Assembly (NCBI RefSeq): GCF_003111645.1
Contig: NZ_CP022187.1
Coordinates: 124,001 to 188,000 of the forward strand
DNA from: Parazoarcus communis
Lineage (GTDB): Bacteria > Pseudomonadota > Gammaproteobacteria > Burkholderiales > Rhodocyclaceae
DNA length: 64,000 nucleotides
Direction: 5' to 3'
Shown: piece by piece, positions 50,701 through 60,064 of the stretch
Layout of the letters: every line of letters starts with the position of its first letter
Numbering within the stretch: the stretch's first letter is position 1
Notes under the pieces: generated by a model
Told to the model about the DNA's origin: nothing
Databases searched by the model: none
What the model saw: only the letters and a program-made list of their open reading frames with translations
Program-made: the position numbers and the translations under genes

Positions 50701-50740
50701 GATGCCGGCCCGTCCGTCCCTCGCGGCGGCGGCCGGCATC
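50701..50740 (+). other. GC-rich hairpin after bamC
   Basis: GATGCCGGCC (50701-50710) is perfectly complementary to GGCCGGCATC (50731-50740) with a 20-nt loop. It has no T tract, so termination is more likely at the next hairpin. Confidence 0.5.
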
Positions 50741-50768
50741 CAGTTTGATGAATGCCCGATCGTCGGGC

Positions 50769-50802
50769 AAAAAAAAGCCGGTCTGCAAAGACCGGCTTTT
50801 TT
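50769..50802. terminator. Bidirectional terminator between bamC and the repeat lipoprotein
   Basis: GCCGGTCT / AGACCGGC with a GCAA tetraloop is flanked by eight A on the left and six T on the right. It can end both bamC (+) and the minus-strand lipoprotein gene. Confidence 0.88.
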
Positions 50803-50819
50803 GCATCCGTGCTGAAGAA

Positions 50820-51167
50820 TTACTTCGGCATGGCGTCCTTCACGGCGTCGGAAGTGGCAGCAGCGCCTTCCTTGGCAGCTTCCACAGCGTTGGCAGCGCC
50901 TTCCTTGGCAGCTTCCACAGCGTCGGCAGCGCCTTCCTTGGCAGCTTCAACGGCAGCAGCAGCGCTTTCCTTGGCGGCGTCAACGGCGTCAGCAGCGTCT
51001 TCCTTGGCTTCTTCAGCTGCGGCGGCAGCTTCTTCCTTCGCTTCTTCAACAGCAGCGGGCTGCTCGGTCGGTGCGACCTGCTCAACCGGAGCCGGTGCCG
51101 GCTCTTCCTTGCTGCAGGCGGAAAGGGCGAAGGCCATCATGGCGGCGACGAGGAGAGAAAGCTTCAT
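50820..51167 (-). CDS. Small alanine-rich repeat lipoprotein
   Basis: The 115-residue protein has a signal peptide with lipobox-like LSAC (Cys18), a short Pro/Glu linker, then ~80 residues of Ala/Glu/Lys heptad-like helix. It is built from an 11-residue unit (AVEAAKEGAAD variants) repeated about five times. This is an amphipathic helix reminiscent of LEA/apolipoprotein-like repeats. Role unknown; periplasmic stress or peptidoglycan contact are possible. The SD is AAGGAAAA before ATG 51167. Confidence 0.75.
   Translation of the reverse strand: MKLSLLVAAMMAFALSACSKEEPAPAPVEQVAPTEQPAAVEEAKEEAAAAAEEAKEDAADAVDAAKESAAAAVEAAKEGAADAVEAAKEGAANAVEAAKEGAAATSDAVKDAMPK
50863..50961. repeat. Three tandem 33-bp repeats within the lipoprotein gene
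   Basis: Copies begin at 50863, 50896 and 50929, each opening GCGCCTTCCTTGGCAGCTTC, nearly identical in sequence; the third diverges at its end. Each encodes the 11-residue unit. In-frame copy number could change by slippage without breaking the gene. Confidence 0.85.
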
Positions 51168-51315
51168 TCTGTTTTCCTTTTTTGACTTGGGTGAAGACAG
51201 CAGTTGCCCGGCGTTTCGACGATGAATATCGGATACCGGAAGCACATCAATGCTAGCACGTTACGATTGCGAGCATCCACCCGAATGGTGCATTGCGAAA
51301 TGCATTGAAATCGGC

Positions 51316-51804
51316 CTAGAGCCCAAGCTGCACGCCATTCGGACCCGTTTCGCCGCTTGCCCAAAGTGTTTCAAATTGTGCGATATGCACTGAAGTGGAC
51401 TGTGGATCGTCGGTGCAGTGTTTCCCGCGCGCACGTTCGTGGTGAAAGCGGGTGACGAGATGCTTTCCATCCGCAATCGCAAAAGGGGCGTCGGGTACCG
51501 CCCGCACGTCGCTCGCCACCCTCACCATCATGCGCTGGCTGAATCGTGACAGCAGGCCGAGCAGGCGGGGGCAGCGCTGTTCGAGATAGGCCGCATCCTT
51601 GAGCAGGATGCGAATGGCCAGCGGCTGGGCCGAACGTTGCAGGAAGGCGGTGAGCGCTTCGATGCCGGCGCTGCTCTCGAAGCCGGTCTCGCCGAGATCG
51701 GGGTCCGAGAGCAGCAGGGTGGACTGCGCCCGGCCGACCAATTCGAGCAGCGCGCCCCGGAAGTCAGACCAGGTGTCGAAGTTGTAAGTGACGGGTTCAG
51801 TCAT
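51316..51804 (-). CDS. PLD-like DUF7931-type hypothetical protein
   Basis: The 162-residue protein has LLLSDPDLGETGFESSAGI, then CPRLLGLLSRFSQRM, and a C-terminal DGKHLVTRFHHERARGKHC. The layout resembles one half of a phospholipase-D-like domain, without a clear HKD motif. It is typically found in betaproteobacteria next to a JmjC-type oxygenase gene, and here overlaps it by 8 nt. Function unknown. Confidence 0.65.
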   Translation of the reverse strand: MTEPVTYNFDTWSDFRGALLELVGRAQSTLLLSDPDLGETGFESSAGIEALTAFLQRSAQPLAIRILLKDAAYLEQRCPRLLGLLSRFSQRMMVRVASDVRAVPDAPFAIADGKHLVTRFHHERARGKHCTDDPQSTSVHIAQFETLWASGETGPNGVQLGL

Positions 51805-52936
51805 GATCGGACGAGGGATGGGCGAATCCGTCCTCGTGCCACTGATGCAGCAGATCGAGGAAGCTGGCCGAAAGCGTCTGGCCCCGCTCCAGCTTGCGGC
51901 GGTGGGCGAGATCCGCGAGTGCAGGGTGGTCGGCCGGGTCGAACTCGACCGGCTCGCCGTTGAGGTAGAAGCCGGTTTCGGACCAAAGCAGCAGGGTGCG
52001 GGCATCGAGGGCATACCCGTGCTTGTTGACTGCGGTCTCGAAACGCTTGCGGCTCAGGGGTTTTTCCGGTGGATCGAAAAAGATGTGCGCTTTCGGTTCG
52101 GTGAGGTACTCGCCGATGAACTCGGTGACGTCTTTTCGCGACCAGCGGATTGCGGAAAGCATGTTCTCGATCTGGTCGATCATCTTCGGTCCGATCTCGG
52201 CCGAATTCTCCTGCAGCGTCAGGTCGGGGTCGGCATACAGTCCGTCGAGGCAGATGCGCTCCTGCATCCAGCCGAGGAATTCGGCGCCCAGTTCCTGCGC
52301 CGTGGGCGAACGAAAGCCGATCGAATAGGTGGTGCATTCGCCGATTGCGGTGCCGTTGTGGGCCCAGTGAGGCGGCAGGTAGAGCATGTCGCCGGGCTCA
52401 AGCACCCAGTCGTGCGCAGGCTGAAAGTTTTTCAGGATACGCAGCGGCGCATCCTCCACCAGGCTGCGATCCTCCTGATCGGCGATCTGCCAGCGCCGCT
52501 TGCCGATGCCCTGCAGCAGGAACACGTCGTAATTGTCGAAGTGCGGACCGACACCGCCGCCATCGACTGCGTAGCTCACCATCAGGTCATCGAGGCGTGC
52601 TTGCGGAATGAAGTCGAACTGGTGCAGCAGTGCGTCGCCCGCGGGCGACCACAGGTTCAGGCCCTGGACCAGAACCGTCCACGGCTGGCGCTTGCCGCGC
52701 AGACGGCCGCGCGTTTGCGGTCCGCGTTCAAGCACCCACTCGCTGCCTGGCGTGTCGGGCAGGTAACGCACATAGCGGGATTCGACATCGGCGTCACAGG
52801 CGAGGTCGAACAGTTCGTCGCGCGATACGACGCCGGTGAAGCCGGGCACGGCCTGGCGCACGAGGAGGGGTTTCTTTTGCCAGTATTCCTCGAGAAACTG
52901 GCGGGGCGACATGCCCCCGAGCAGGGTTTTCATCAT
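51797..52936 (-). CDS. JmjC/cupin ribosomal oxygenase (RoxA/YcfD-like)
   Basis: The ~379-residue 2-oxoglutarate/iron oxygenase has LLGGMSPRQFLEEYWQKKPLL near the start, the HxD iron ligands in GVGPHFDNYDVFLLQ (residues ~130) and the distal His in YLPPHWAHNGTA. The C-terminal winged-helix part is as in YcfD, which hydroxylates Arg81 of ribosomal protein L16. The target here is inferred from family. Start is ambiguous among ATGs at 52945, 52936 and 52933; the first overlaps a TATAAT-like sequence, so an internal one is preferred. Confidence 0.85.
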   Translation of the reverse strand: MMKTLLGGMSPRQFLEEYWQKKPLLVRQAVPGFTGVVSRDELFDLACDADVESRYVRYLPDTPGSEWVLERGPQTRGRLRGKRQPWTVLVQGLNLWSPAGDALLHQFDFIPQARLDDLMVSYAVDGGGVGPHFDNYDVFLLQGIGKRRWQIADQEDRSLVEDAPLRILKNFQPAHDWVLEPGDMLYLPPHWAHNGTAIGECTTYSIGFRSPTAQELGAEFLGWMQERICLDGLYADPDLTLQENSAEIGPKMIDQIENMLSAIRWSRKDVTEFIGEYLTEPKAHIFFDPPEKPLSRKRFETAVNKHGYALDARTLLLWSETGFYLNGEPVEFDPADHPALADLAHRRKLERGQTLSASFLDLLHQWHEDGFAHPSSDHD

Positions 52937-53074
52937 GGGCTGCATTATAGGCTTCGGGTATCTTCGGCGCAGCCACCCTCAGCAGTGCCGAATGCAGGTG
53001 CACGTCCGGCAATGCTCGCCGGCAGATCGTGCGCATGCGTTAAAATCGCGGGCTTTTCTCCATCGGGAAGCATC

Positions 53075-54376
53075 ATGCCGATTGCAGTCATCGAGTCACT
53101 CGACCATGAAGGCCGTGGCGTCACCCATGTCGATGGGAAGGCGGTCTTCGTCGAGGGGGCATTGCCGGGCGAAACCGTCGAGTACGCGGTTCACCGCAGC
53201 AAACCCACCTACGAGCAGGCCGAGGCGGTGCGCATCATCAAACAGAGCGCGCAACGTGTAACGCCGCGATGCTCGCTGTACGGTGTCTGCGGCGGCTGTT
53301 CGATGCAGCATCTCGACCCGGTGGCGCAGGCGGCGGTCAAGCAGCGCGTCATGGAGAATGCCTTCAGGCATATCGGAAAGATCAAGCCCGAGACCATCCA
53401 CGCCGCCATTCACGGCCCGTCCTGGGCCTACCGCTACCGGGCACGGATCAGCGTGAAGATGCTGCCGGGCAAGGGCGGTCTGCGCATCGGCTTTCACGAG
53501 CGGCGCTCGAGCCATATTGCCGACATGCGCGCTTGCGATGTCCTGCCGAAGCAGATTTCGGCGCTGTTGCCGCGTCTGCGCGAACTCATCGCCGGGCTGT
53601 TGAGGCCGGAGCGCGTGGCGCAGATCGAACTGGCGGTCAGCGACACCGGCACCGCGTTCGTCTTTCGCAACCTGTCGCCCATGTCGGCCGCCGACGAGTC
53701 CCGTCTGCGGGCGTTTGCCGACGAGGCAGAGGTGCAGGTGTGGTTGCAGCCGGGTGAGCCTGACACCGCGTATCGTTTCCACCCCAAGGATGCACCCAGC
53801 CTCGCCTACACCCTGCCCGAGTTCGATGTGAGCATGGACTTCAGGCCGACGGATTTCACCCAGGTGAATGTGCATATCAATCGCCTGCTGATCCGGCGCG
53901 CCATGCAGTTGCTCGATCCGCAACCGGGCGAGCGGATTGCCGATCTGTTCTGTGGCCTGGGCAACTTCAGCCTGCCGATCGCGCGCTCGGGCGCAATCGT
54001 GGTCGGGGTCGAGGGCAGTGAGTCGCTGGTGCAACGTGCGCTGGAAAACGCCCGCAGCAACGGGCTGGCCGAGCGCACCGAGTTTCATGCCGCCAACCTT
54101 TTTGACACCACCGAAGACAGCCTCGCCGCGCTGGGTCGCCTGGACAAGCTGCTGATCGACCCGCCGCGCGAAGGCGCGATTGCCGTGGTCCGGGCGCTCG
54201 GCCCGCAGCAACGCCCCGCCCGCATCGTGTACGTGTCCTGCAATCCGGCAACCCTGGCGCGGGATGCAGCCGTGCTCGTGCACGAAAAGGGCTACGCCCT
54301 GCGCGAAGCCGGCATTGCCAACATGTTTCCGCAGACCTCGCATGTGGAGTCGGTTGCGCTCTTCGAACGCTGCTGA
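53075..54376 (+). CDS. rlmD: 23S rRNA (uracil-5-)-methyltransferase RlmD
   Basis: The 433-residue enzyme has an N-terminal TRAM domain (residues 1-55), a [4Fe-4S] site in [18 protein letters not shown], the SAM-binding [12 protein letters not shown] motif, and the catalytic nucleophile in [12 protein letters not shown]. It methylates U1939 of 23S rRNA. It is divergent from the oxygenase gene, with a TAAAAT-like -10 box about 30 nt upstream, and is followed by tRNA-Ser. Confidence 0.94.
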   Translation: MPIAVIESLDHEGRGVTHVDGKAVFVEGALPGETVEYAVHRSKPTYEQAEAVRIIKQSAQRVTPRCSLYGVCGGCSMQHLDPVAQAAVKQRVMENAFRHIGKIKPETIHAAIHGPSWAYRYRARISVKMLPGKGGLRIGFHERRSSHIADMRACDVLPKQISALLPRLRELIAGLLRPERVAQIELAVSDTGTAFVFRNLSPMSAADESRLRAFADEAEVQVWLQPGEPDTAYRFHPKDAPSLAYTLPEFDVSMDFRPTDFTQVNVHINRLLIRRAMQLLDPQPGERIADLFCGLGNFSLPIARSGAIVVGVEGSESLVQRALENARSNGLAERTEFHAANLFDTTEDSLAALGRLDKLLIDPPREGAIAVVRALGPQQRPARIVYVSCNPATLARDAAVLVHEKGYALREAGIANMFPQTSHVESVALFERC

Positions 54377-54420
54377 AGCGGCTCCATTTTTCGCGTCGAG
54401 TGATATACTGCGCGCCTTCC

Positions 54421-54508
54421 GGAAGCTTGGCAGAGTGGTCGATTGCACCGGTCTTGAAAACCGGCATACCGAAAGGTATCCAGGGTTCGAATCCCTGAGC
54501 TTCCGCCA
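54421..54508 (+). tRNA. tRNA-Ser (anticodon TGA)
   Basis: An 88-nt class II tRNA: acceptor GGAAGCT/AGCTTCC, anticodon stem CCGGT/ACCGG with loop CTTGAAA (TGA at 54455-54457), a long variable arm (CATACCGAAAGGTATC), T-loop GGGTTCGAATCCC, and encoded CCA. TATACT at 54404-54409 is a likely -10 box. Confidence 0.96.
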
Positions 54509-54516
54509 GACCAAAG

Positions 54517-54545
54517 AAAAAGCCCCTTGCTCAAGGGGCTTTTTC
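54517..54545 (+). terminator. Rho-independent terminator after tRNA-Ser
   Basis: GCCCCTTG / CAAGGGGC with a 2-nt loop is flanked by five A and five T. Confidence 0.88.
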
Positions 54546-54609
54546 ATTTTCTGCGCGCGGTGTTGCTTCATTCTGTTCCACCACCGGAACGACAGCCGCC
54601 GCGCCTCGC

Positions 54610-55626
54610 TTACACCCGCAGCAGCGCCATCTTCAGTGGCGGGTTGCCGTCCGGGCTGGGGAAGTCGCTTTCGGGTTCGATCCATTCCATTTCGCGGATC
54701 GGGCGGCCGGCCTTTGTTGCGCTGCGCTGGAGCTGGTCCAGCCATTCGTCGCGCTTCACCTGCGCCACGTTGTTGCAGCAGATCAGCGTGCCGCCTTCGG
54801 CCGTCGACAGCAGGGCGGGCTTGAACAGGGCGGGGTAGTCCTTGACCAGATCAACCACGCCGAAGGGGCTGCGGGCGTAGCGCGGGGGGTCGAGAAAGAC
54901 GAGGTCGAACTGGTGCGCCTCGAGTTCGGGGAAGGGAGGCATGCGCTTGCCGCGCACCATCTTCGGCTGACCGATGCCGGAGTACTGGCGCAGCGCGGCG
55001 AAGGCATCGCTCTTGATGAAGCGCACGCGGATCGGCAGATCGTTGAGGCGGGCGTTCTCCTTGCCCACTGCGAGGCTCGATTCGGAGAAGTCCACGTTGA
55101 TCACGTGGCGCGCACCCGCGTGGGCAGCAGCGACGCCGACGCCGCAGGTGTAGGCAAAGACGTTGAGCAGCGACTTGCCGGCCGCTTCCTGCATCACGCG
55201 CCGGCGTCCGGCGCGCATGTCCAGAAAGAGCCACGGGTCCTGACCGGCGTGGCGGGCCTGGAAGCGGTACTTGACGCCGAGCTCGCGAAACTCGCGCGGC
55301 TGCTGTGCGATCTCGATCTGCTCGGGCGTGAGTTCATTCACGATGCGCGAATTCGCCGGGCTGCGGTCGTTCAGGATCAGCGGCAGGCCGGGGTACGCTT
55401 CGGCGTAGAAGGCTTCGAGTTCGGCGCGCTCTTCTGCACTGAGCGAGCGGTGAAAGGTCTGCGCGAGCAGGGCGTCGCCGTAGCGGTCTACCGTGAGCCC
55501 GGAGAGGCCTTCGACGCTGCCGTGAAAGAGCCGGTAGGCATCGGTCTGTTCGGCGGTGAGCTGGGCGATGAGGGGCGTGCGGGCGGTGAGCGCGCGGTCG
55601 AGGCTGGAAGTCAGGGCAGAGGACAT
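54610..55626 (-). CDS. Class I SAM-dependent rRNA methyltransferase, RlmI-like
   Basis: The 338-residue protein has LFHGSVEGLSGLTVDRYGD near the start, then FLDMRAGRRRVMQEAAGKSLLNVFAYTCGVG in overlapping pieces (SAM motif I), and the catalytic DPPRYARSPFG motif. This is the RlmI (23S m5C1962) family pattern, but the N-terminal PUA domain is absent or much reduced. The exact target is uncertain. It is convergent with the tRNA-Ser terminator. Confidence 0.82.
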   Translation of the reverse strand: MSSALTSSLDRALTARTPLIAQLTAEQTDAYRLFHGSVEGLSGLTVDRYGDALLAQTFHRSLSAEERAELEAFYAEAYPGLPLILNDRSPANSRIVNELTPEQIEIAQQPREFRELGVKYRFQARHAGQDPWLFLDMRAGRRRVMQEAAGKSLLNVFAYTCGVGVAAAHAGARHVINVDFSESSLAVGKENARLNDLPIRVRFIKSDAFAALRQYSGIGQPKMVRGKRMPPFPELEAHQFDLVFLDPPRYARSPFGVVDLVKDYPALFKPALLSTAEGGTLICCNNVAQVKRDEWLDQLQRSATKAGRPIREMEWIEPESDFPSPDGNPPLKMALLRV

Positions 55627-55820
55627 GAGTGGCGGGTGTGCGGCGCGCGGGATGCGGGCGGCCGGATGTGATTAGAGTCGCTGGCCCGAGAGTATGCATC
55701 ACTCTGCCGTTCTTCCGTGCCTGAATCGGGCTTGGCGTGGTTCATAAGTTTCGACTGAGTGAAACTTCAGTGACGCAGACAGTCGTTTTCTGCACGTTTG
55801 TTCATGACTAGGATGAAGAC

Positions 55821-57149
55821 ATGTCATCAACGGTGCCCACCATGAATCACGATCAAGCTTTCTGGCTGCCCTACACGGCCAACCGCGCCTTCTGGAAATC
55901 CCCCCGCGTCATCAAGGCGGCACGCGGTCACTACTACACGGCCGATGATGGCCAGCAGTTGCTGGATGCCTTCTCCGGCCTGTGGACTTCGGGTCTGGGT
56001 CACTGCCATCCGGCAATCGTCTCGGCGGTGCAGGAGCAGGTGGCCACGCTCGACTACAGCATGGGCTTTCAGGTAACGAACGACCGCGCGATTGCACTGG
56101 CGCGTGAAGTGGCGGATCTGGCGCCTGCCGGGCTCGACCGGGTGTTCTTCACCAACTCCGGCTCGGAGTCGGCCGATACCGCACTCAAGATCGCGCTGGC
56201 CTATCACCGTGCGCGTGGCGAGGGCCAGCGTACGCGGCTGATCGGGCGCGAGCGGGGTTATCACGGCGTGAACTTCGGTGGCATGTCGGTGGGCGGCATT
56301 CCTGGCAACCGCAAGGTGTTCAGCGCTGTCATGCTGCCGGGCGTGGACCACATCCGGCACACCTACAGTCATGCGGACATGGCCTTCAGCCGCGGTCAGC
56401 CGACCTGGGGCTGCGATCTGGCAGAGGATCTCGAGCGCGTGGTTGCCCTGCATGATGCGTCGAACATTGCGGCGCTGATCGTGGAGCCGGTGTCGGGCTC
56501 GACCGGAATCCTGGTGCCGCCGATCGGCTACCTGCAGCGCCTGCGCGAGATCTGCGACAAGCACGGCATCCTGCTGATCTTCGACGAAGTGATCACCGCT
56601 TTCGGCCGCGTCGGCGCACCCTTTGCCGCGGCACGGTTCGGCGTGACGCCCGACATCATCACCACCGCCAAGGGGCTGACCAACGGCGTGGTGCCGATGG
56701 GTGCGGTCATCGTGCGCGAGGAGATCTATCAGGCGCTGATGCAGGGCCCAGACAACGCGGTCGAGCTCTTCCATGGCTACACGTATTCGGGCCATCCGCT
56801 GGCTGCAGCGGCGGGTCTGGCGGCGATGAAGGTCTATCGTGAAGAAGACAGCTTTGCCCGCGCGCTTGCGCTCGAGCCGGTGTTCGAAGAGGCCATCCAC
56901 GCGCTGAAGGGCGAACCGCATGTGATCGATATCCGAAACTTCGGCCTCATGGGCGGCATCGAACTGGCACCGCGCCCGGGTGCGCCCGGTGCGCGCGGTT
57001 ACGAGGTCTTCCTCAAGTGCTTCGAAGCGGGCGTGGTGATCCGCAATGGTGGCGACATCCTGCAGTTCTCGCCCTTCCTCGACTCGACGCCGGACGAACT
57101 CACCCGTATCTTCGAAACCGTACGCGATGCGCTGCGCGCGGTCGCATGA
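55821..57149 (+). CDS. Omega-amino acid (beta-alanine):pyruvate transaminase
   Basis: The 442-residue class III PLP aminotransferase contains FFTNSGSESADTALKIA, LIFDEVITAFGR (PLP-ring Asp) and the PLP Lys in TTAKGLTNG. Its start FWLPYTANRAFWKSPR and length match beta-alanine:pyruvate aminotransferases. With the next two genes it suits conversion of beta-alanine to malonate semialdehyde. AGGAT lies 10 nt before ATG 55821. Confidence 0.88.
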   Translation: MSSTVPTMNHDQAFWLPYTANRAFWKSPRVIKAARGHYYTADDGQQLLDAFSGLWTSGLGHCHPAIVSAVQEQVATLDYSMGFQVTNDRAIALAREVADLAPAGLDRVFFTNSGSESADTALKIALAYHRARGEGQRTRLIGRERGYHGVNFGGMSVGGIPGNRKVFSAVMLPGVDHIRHTYSHADMAFSRGQPTWGCDLAEDLERVVALHDASNIAALIVEPVSGSTGILVPPIGYLQRLREICDKHGILLIFDEVITAFGRVGAPFAAARFGVTPDIITTAKGLTNGVVPMGAVIVREEIYQALMQGPDNAVELFHGYTYSGHPLAAAAGLAAMKVYREEDSFARALALEPVFEEAIHALKGEPHVIDIRNFGLMGGIELAPRPGAPGARGYEVFLKCFEAGVVIRNGGDILQFSPFLDSTPDELTRIFETVRDALRAVA

Positions 57150-57176
57150 ACCCAGAATAATTCAGAGAGACAGCAG

Positions 57177-58670
57177 ATGAACACGATTGGTCACTACATC
57201 AATGGTCAGACGCTCGCCGACAGCGGACGTCTGCAACCGGTCTTCAATCCCGCGCTGGGCGAACCCGTGCGTCAGGTGGCGATGGCCAGCCGCGCCACGG
57301 TGGAGCAGGCGATTGCCTCGGCCGAGGCGGCTTTCCCTGCCTGGCGCAAGACGCCGCCGCTCAAGCGCGCCCGCATTCTCTTCGCCTACAAGGCGCTGCT
57401 CGACAAGCACGCCGACCGCATCGTCGCGGCCATCGTGGAAGAGCACGGCAAGGTGTGGGAGGACGCGCATGGCGAACTGCAGCGCGGCATCGAGGTGGTG
57501 GAATACGCCTGCGGTGCGCCGGAGTTCCTCAAGGGCGAGCACAGCCGCGACGTCGGCCCCGAGATCGATTCGTGGTCGGAGTTTCCGCCGCTGGGCGTGG
57601 TGGCCGGCATCACGCCGTTCAACTTCCCGTCCATGGTGCCGATGTGGATGTTCCCGATGGCGATTGCCTGCGGCAACTGCTTCATCCTCAAGCCCTCGGA
57701 GAAAGACCCGTCGGCGGCGATGATCCTGGCCGAACTGCTGACCGAAGCCGGTCTGCCGCCGGGCGTGTTCAACGTCGTCAATGGTGACAAGGAAGCGGTC
57801 GACACCCTGCTGACCGATGCACGGGTGAAGGCGGTGAGCTTTGTCGGCTCGACCCCGATCGCCGAATACATCTATGCCACCGGCACCGCACACGGCAAGC
57901 GTGTGCAGGCGCTGGGCGGCGCCAAGAACCATGCGGTGCTGATGCCCGACGCCGACCTCGAAAACGCGGTCAACGCCATCATGGGCGCGGCCTACGGCTC
58001 CTGCGGCGAACGCTGCATGGCGATCTCGGTGGTGGTTGCAGTAGGCGATCAGGTCGCCGACGAGCTGGTAAAGCGCCTCAAACCCAAGGTCGAGGCGCTG
58101 GCCATCGGCAACGGCCAGACGCGCGGGCTGGACATGGGCCCGCTGATCACCGGCGTGCATCGCGACAAGGTGAAGAGCTACATCGACCTCGGCGCGGAAG
58201 AGGGCGCCGAACTCGTGGTCGACGGCCGCACGCTCAAGGTGCCAGGCTGCGAGAACGGCTTCTTCCTCGGCGGCACGCTGTTCGATCACGTCAAGCCCGG
58301 GATGCGCGTCTACAAGGAAGAGATCTTTGGCCCGGTGCTGGCCATCGTGCGTGTCGCGAGCCTGGACGAGGCGATTGCGCTGATCGACGCTCACGAATTC
58401 GGCAACGGTACCTGCGTGTTCACCCGCGACGGCGCGGTTGCGCGTCACTTCACCGACAGCGTTCAGGTCGGCATGGTCGGGGTGAACGTGCCGCTGCCGG
58501 TGCCGGTTGCGTGCCAGAGCTTCGGCGGCTGGAAGCGTTCGCTGTTCGGCGATCTGTACGCCTACGGCCCGGATGCGGTGCGTTTCTACACGCGGCGCAA
58601 GACCCTCACCCAGCGCTGGCCCAGCGCCAGTATCGAGAAGGCGCAGTTCGCCTTTCCCAGCAACGGCTGA
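57177..58670 (+). CDS. mmsA: Methylmalonate/malonate-semialdehyde dehydrogenase (CoA-acylating)
   Basis: The 497-residue aldehyde dehydrogenase has [14 protein letters not shown] (NAD site), [15 protein letters not shown] and the catalytic Cys in [12 protein letters not shown], all MmsA hallmarks. It oxidises malonate semialdehyde (from beta-alanine) or methylmalonate semialdehyde to acetyl- or propionyl-CoA. It starts 27 nt after the transaminase gene. Confidence 0.93.
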   Translation: MNTIGHYINGQTLADSGRLQPVFNPALGEPVRQVAMASRATVEQAIASAEAAFPAWRKTPPLKRARILFAYKALLDKHADRIVAAIVEEHGKVWEDAHGELQRGIEVVEYACGAPEFLKGEHSRDVGPEIDSWSEFPPLGVVAGITPFNFPSMVPMWMFPMAIACGNCFILKPSEKDPSAAMILAELLTEAGLPPGVFNVVNGDKEAVDTLLTDARVKAVSFVGSTPIAEYIYATGTAHGKRVQALGGAKNHAVLMPDADLENAVNAIMGAAYGSCGERCMAISVVVAVGDQVADELVKRLKPKVEALAIGNGQTRGLDMGPLITGVHRDKVKSYIDLGAEEGAELVVDGRTLKVPGCENGFFLGGTLFDHVKPGMRVYKEEIFGPVLAIVRVASLDEAIALIDAHEFGNGTCVFTRDGAVARHFTDSVQVGMVGVNVPLPVPVACQSFGGWKRSLFGDLYAYGPDAVRFYTRRKTLTQRWPSASIEKAQFAFPSNG

Positions 58671-58684
58671 TCGGAGCCTATTGA

Positions 58685-59968
58685 ATGAATGATCGTCTTC
58701 CCGCTGCCGGCGCTTCGGCGTCCGGCCTCGCCATCGACGGCTCGCGCCTGTGGCAGTCACTGATGGATCTGGCGCAGCTTGGCGCCACCGCAAAGGGCGG
58801 CGTATGCCGTCTGGCGCTCACCGAACTCGACGGCAAGGCGCGCGACCTCTTCGCCGCCTGGTGTCGTGCCGAAGGCTGCAGCATCCGCATCGACCAGATC
58901 GGCAACATCTTTGCCCGCCGCGCGGGCACCCGCGACGACCTGCCGGCGATCGCCACCGGCAGCCATATCGACACCCAGCCCACCGGCGGCAAGTTCGACG
59001 GCAATTACGGGGTGATGGCCGGGCTCGAGGTGATTCGCACGCTCAACCAGCACAACATCCGCACCGAGGCGCCGATCGAGGTCTGCGTGTGGACCAATGA
59101 GGAAGGCTCGCGCTTCGTGCCGGTGATGATGGGCTCGGGTGTGTATGTCGATGCCTTCACGCTCGACCATGCGCTGAGCCGCGCCGATCACGACGGCATT
59201 ACCGTGGCGAGGGCGCTGGCTGACATCGGTTATGCCGGTGATGCGCCGGCGTCGGTCAGTGCCGGCGCACCGCGCTTCGGTGCCTACTTCGAGGCGCATA
59301 TCGAGCAGGGCCCGGTGCTTGAGGATGCCGACACCACGATCGGCGTCGTGACTGGCGCACTCGGCCAGCGCTGGTACGACGTCACCGTCACCGGCATGGA
59401 GTCGCACGCCGGCCCCACGCCGATGCGCTTGCGCAAGGATGCGCTGTTTGCCGCGACCCACCTCATGCAGAAGGTGGTGGAGATCGCGCTCGCGCATCAG
59501 CCTGACGGGCGCGGCACGGTCGGTTGCGTGCATGTGTACCCGAACTCGCGCAACGTGATTCCGGGCAAGGTCAGCTTCACCGTGGATTTCCGTCACGGCA
59601 ACGACGACGGCCTGCTGGCGATGGATGCGGCATTGCGCGCAGCCGCCGAGCTGCTGCAGAAGGACTTTCCGGTCAGCGTTGCAGTGGAGCAGGTGGTGTA
59701 CTTCGAGCCGGTGGCCTTTGCCCCCGAGCTGGTCGATGCTATCCGCGGCGGCGCCGAGCGGGCGGGTTGCAGCCATCTCGACATCGTCAGCGGTGCGGGT
59801 CACGACGCGGTCTATGTCGCCGGTACGGCGCCCACGGCAATGATCTTCGTACCGTGCAAGGACGGCATCTCGCACAACGAGATCGAGGACGCGGACCCCG
59901 AGCACCTGGCTGCAGGTGCCAATGTGCTGCTTCATGCGATGCTGGCGCGGGCGGGCACGGTGAGCTGA
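58685..59968 (+). CDS. M20-family Zn amidohydrolase, beta-ureidopropionase/HyuC type
   Basis: The 427-residue metallo-amidohydrolase has GSHIDTQPTGGKFDGNYGVM (zinc His/Asp), WTNEEGSRFVP (catalytic Glu pair), a dimerisation lid (GMESHAGPTPM) and GAGHDAVYVA. This pattern is that of N-carbamoyl-beta-alanine amidohydrolase and N-carbamoyl-L-amino acid hydrolases. The preceding genes favour beta-ureidopropionase, giving beta-alanine, CO2 and ammonia. GGAG lies 8 nt before the ATG. Confidence 0.87.
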   Translation: MNDRLPAAGASASGLAIDGSRLWQSLMDLAQLGATAKGGVCRLALTELDGKARDLFAAWCRAEGCSIRIDQIGNIFARRAGTRDDLPAIATGSHIDTQPTGGKFDGNYGVMAGLEVIRTLNQHNIRTEAPIEVCVWTNEEGSRFVPVMMGSGVYVDAFTLDHALSRADHDGITVARALADIGYAGDAPASVSAGAPRFGAYFEAHIEQGPVLEDADTTIGVVTGALGQRWYDVTVTGMESHAGPTPMRLRKDALFAATHLMQKVVEIALAHQPDGRGTVGCVHVYPNSRNVIPGKVSFTVDFRHGNDDGLLAMDAALRAAAELLQKDFPVSVAVEQVVYFEPVAFAPELVDAIRGGAERAGCSHLDIVSGAGHDAVYVAGTAPTAMIFVPCKDGISHNEIEDADPEHLAAGANVLLHAMLARAGTVS

Positions 59969-60000
59969 GTTCCGTCTCCAGTCGAGCGGTGCAAAGCACG

Positions 60001-60040
60001 ACAGGGCGCCCGGCGAGTGATTCGCCGGGCGCCCTGTTTT
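60001..60040. terminator. Terminator between hydrolase and amidase genes
   Basis: ACAGGGCGCCCGGCGA pairs with TCGCCGGGCGCCCTGT, a 16-bp stem with a 5-nt loop, then TTTT. It serves the plus-strand catabolic genes and may serve the convergent amidase gene. Confidence 0.9.
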
Positions 60041-60064
60041 CTGTCGTTTGCAGCGGTCTGAGGA

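Noticed and set aside
50863-50961. Regular 33-bp repeats that could suggest a CRISPR array
   Set aside because: There are no spacers; the units are directly tandem, in frame and code for a repeated helix in a lipoprotein.
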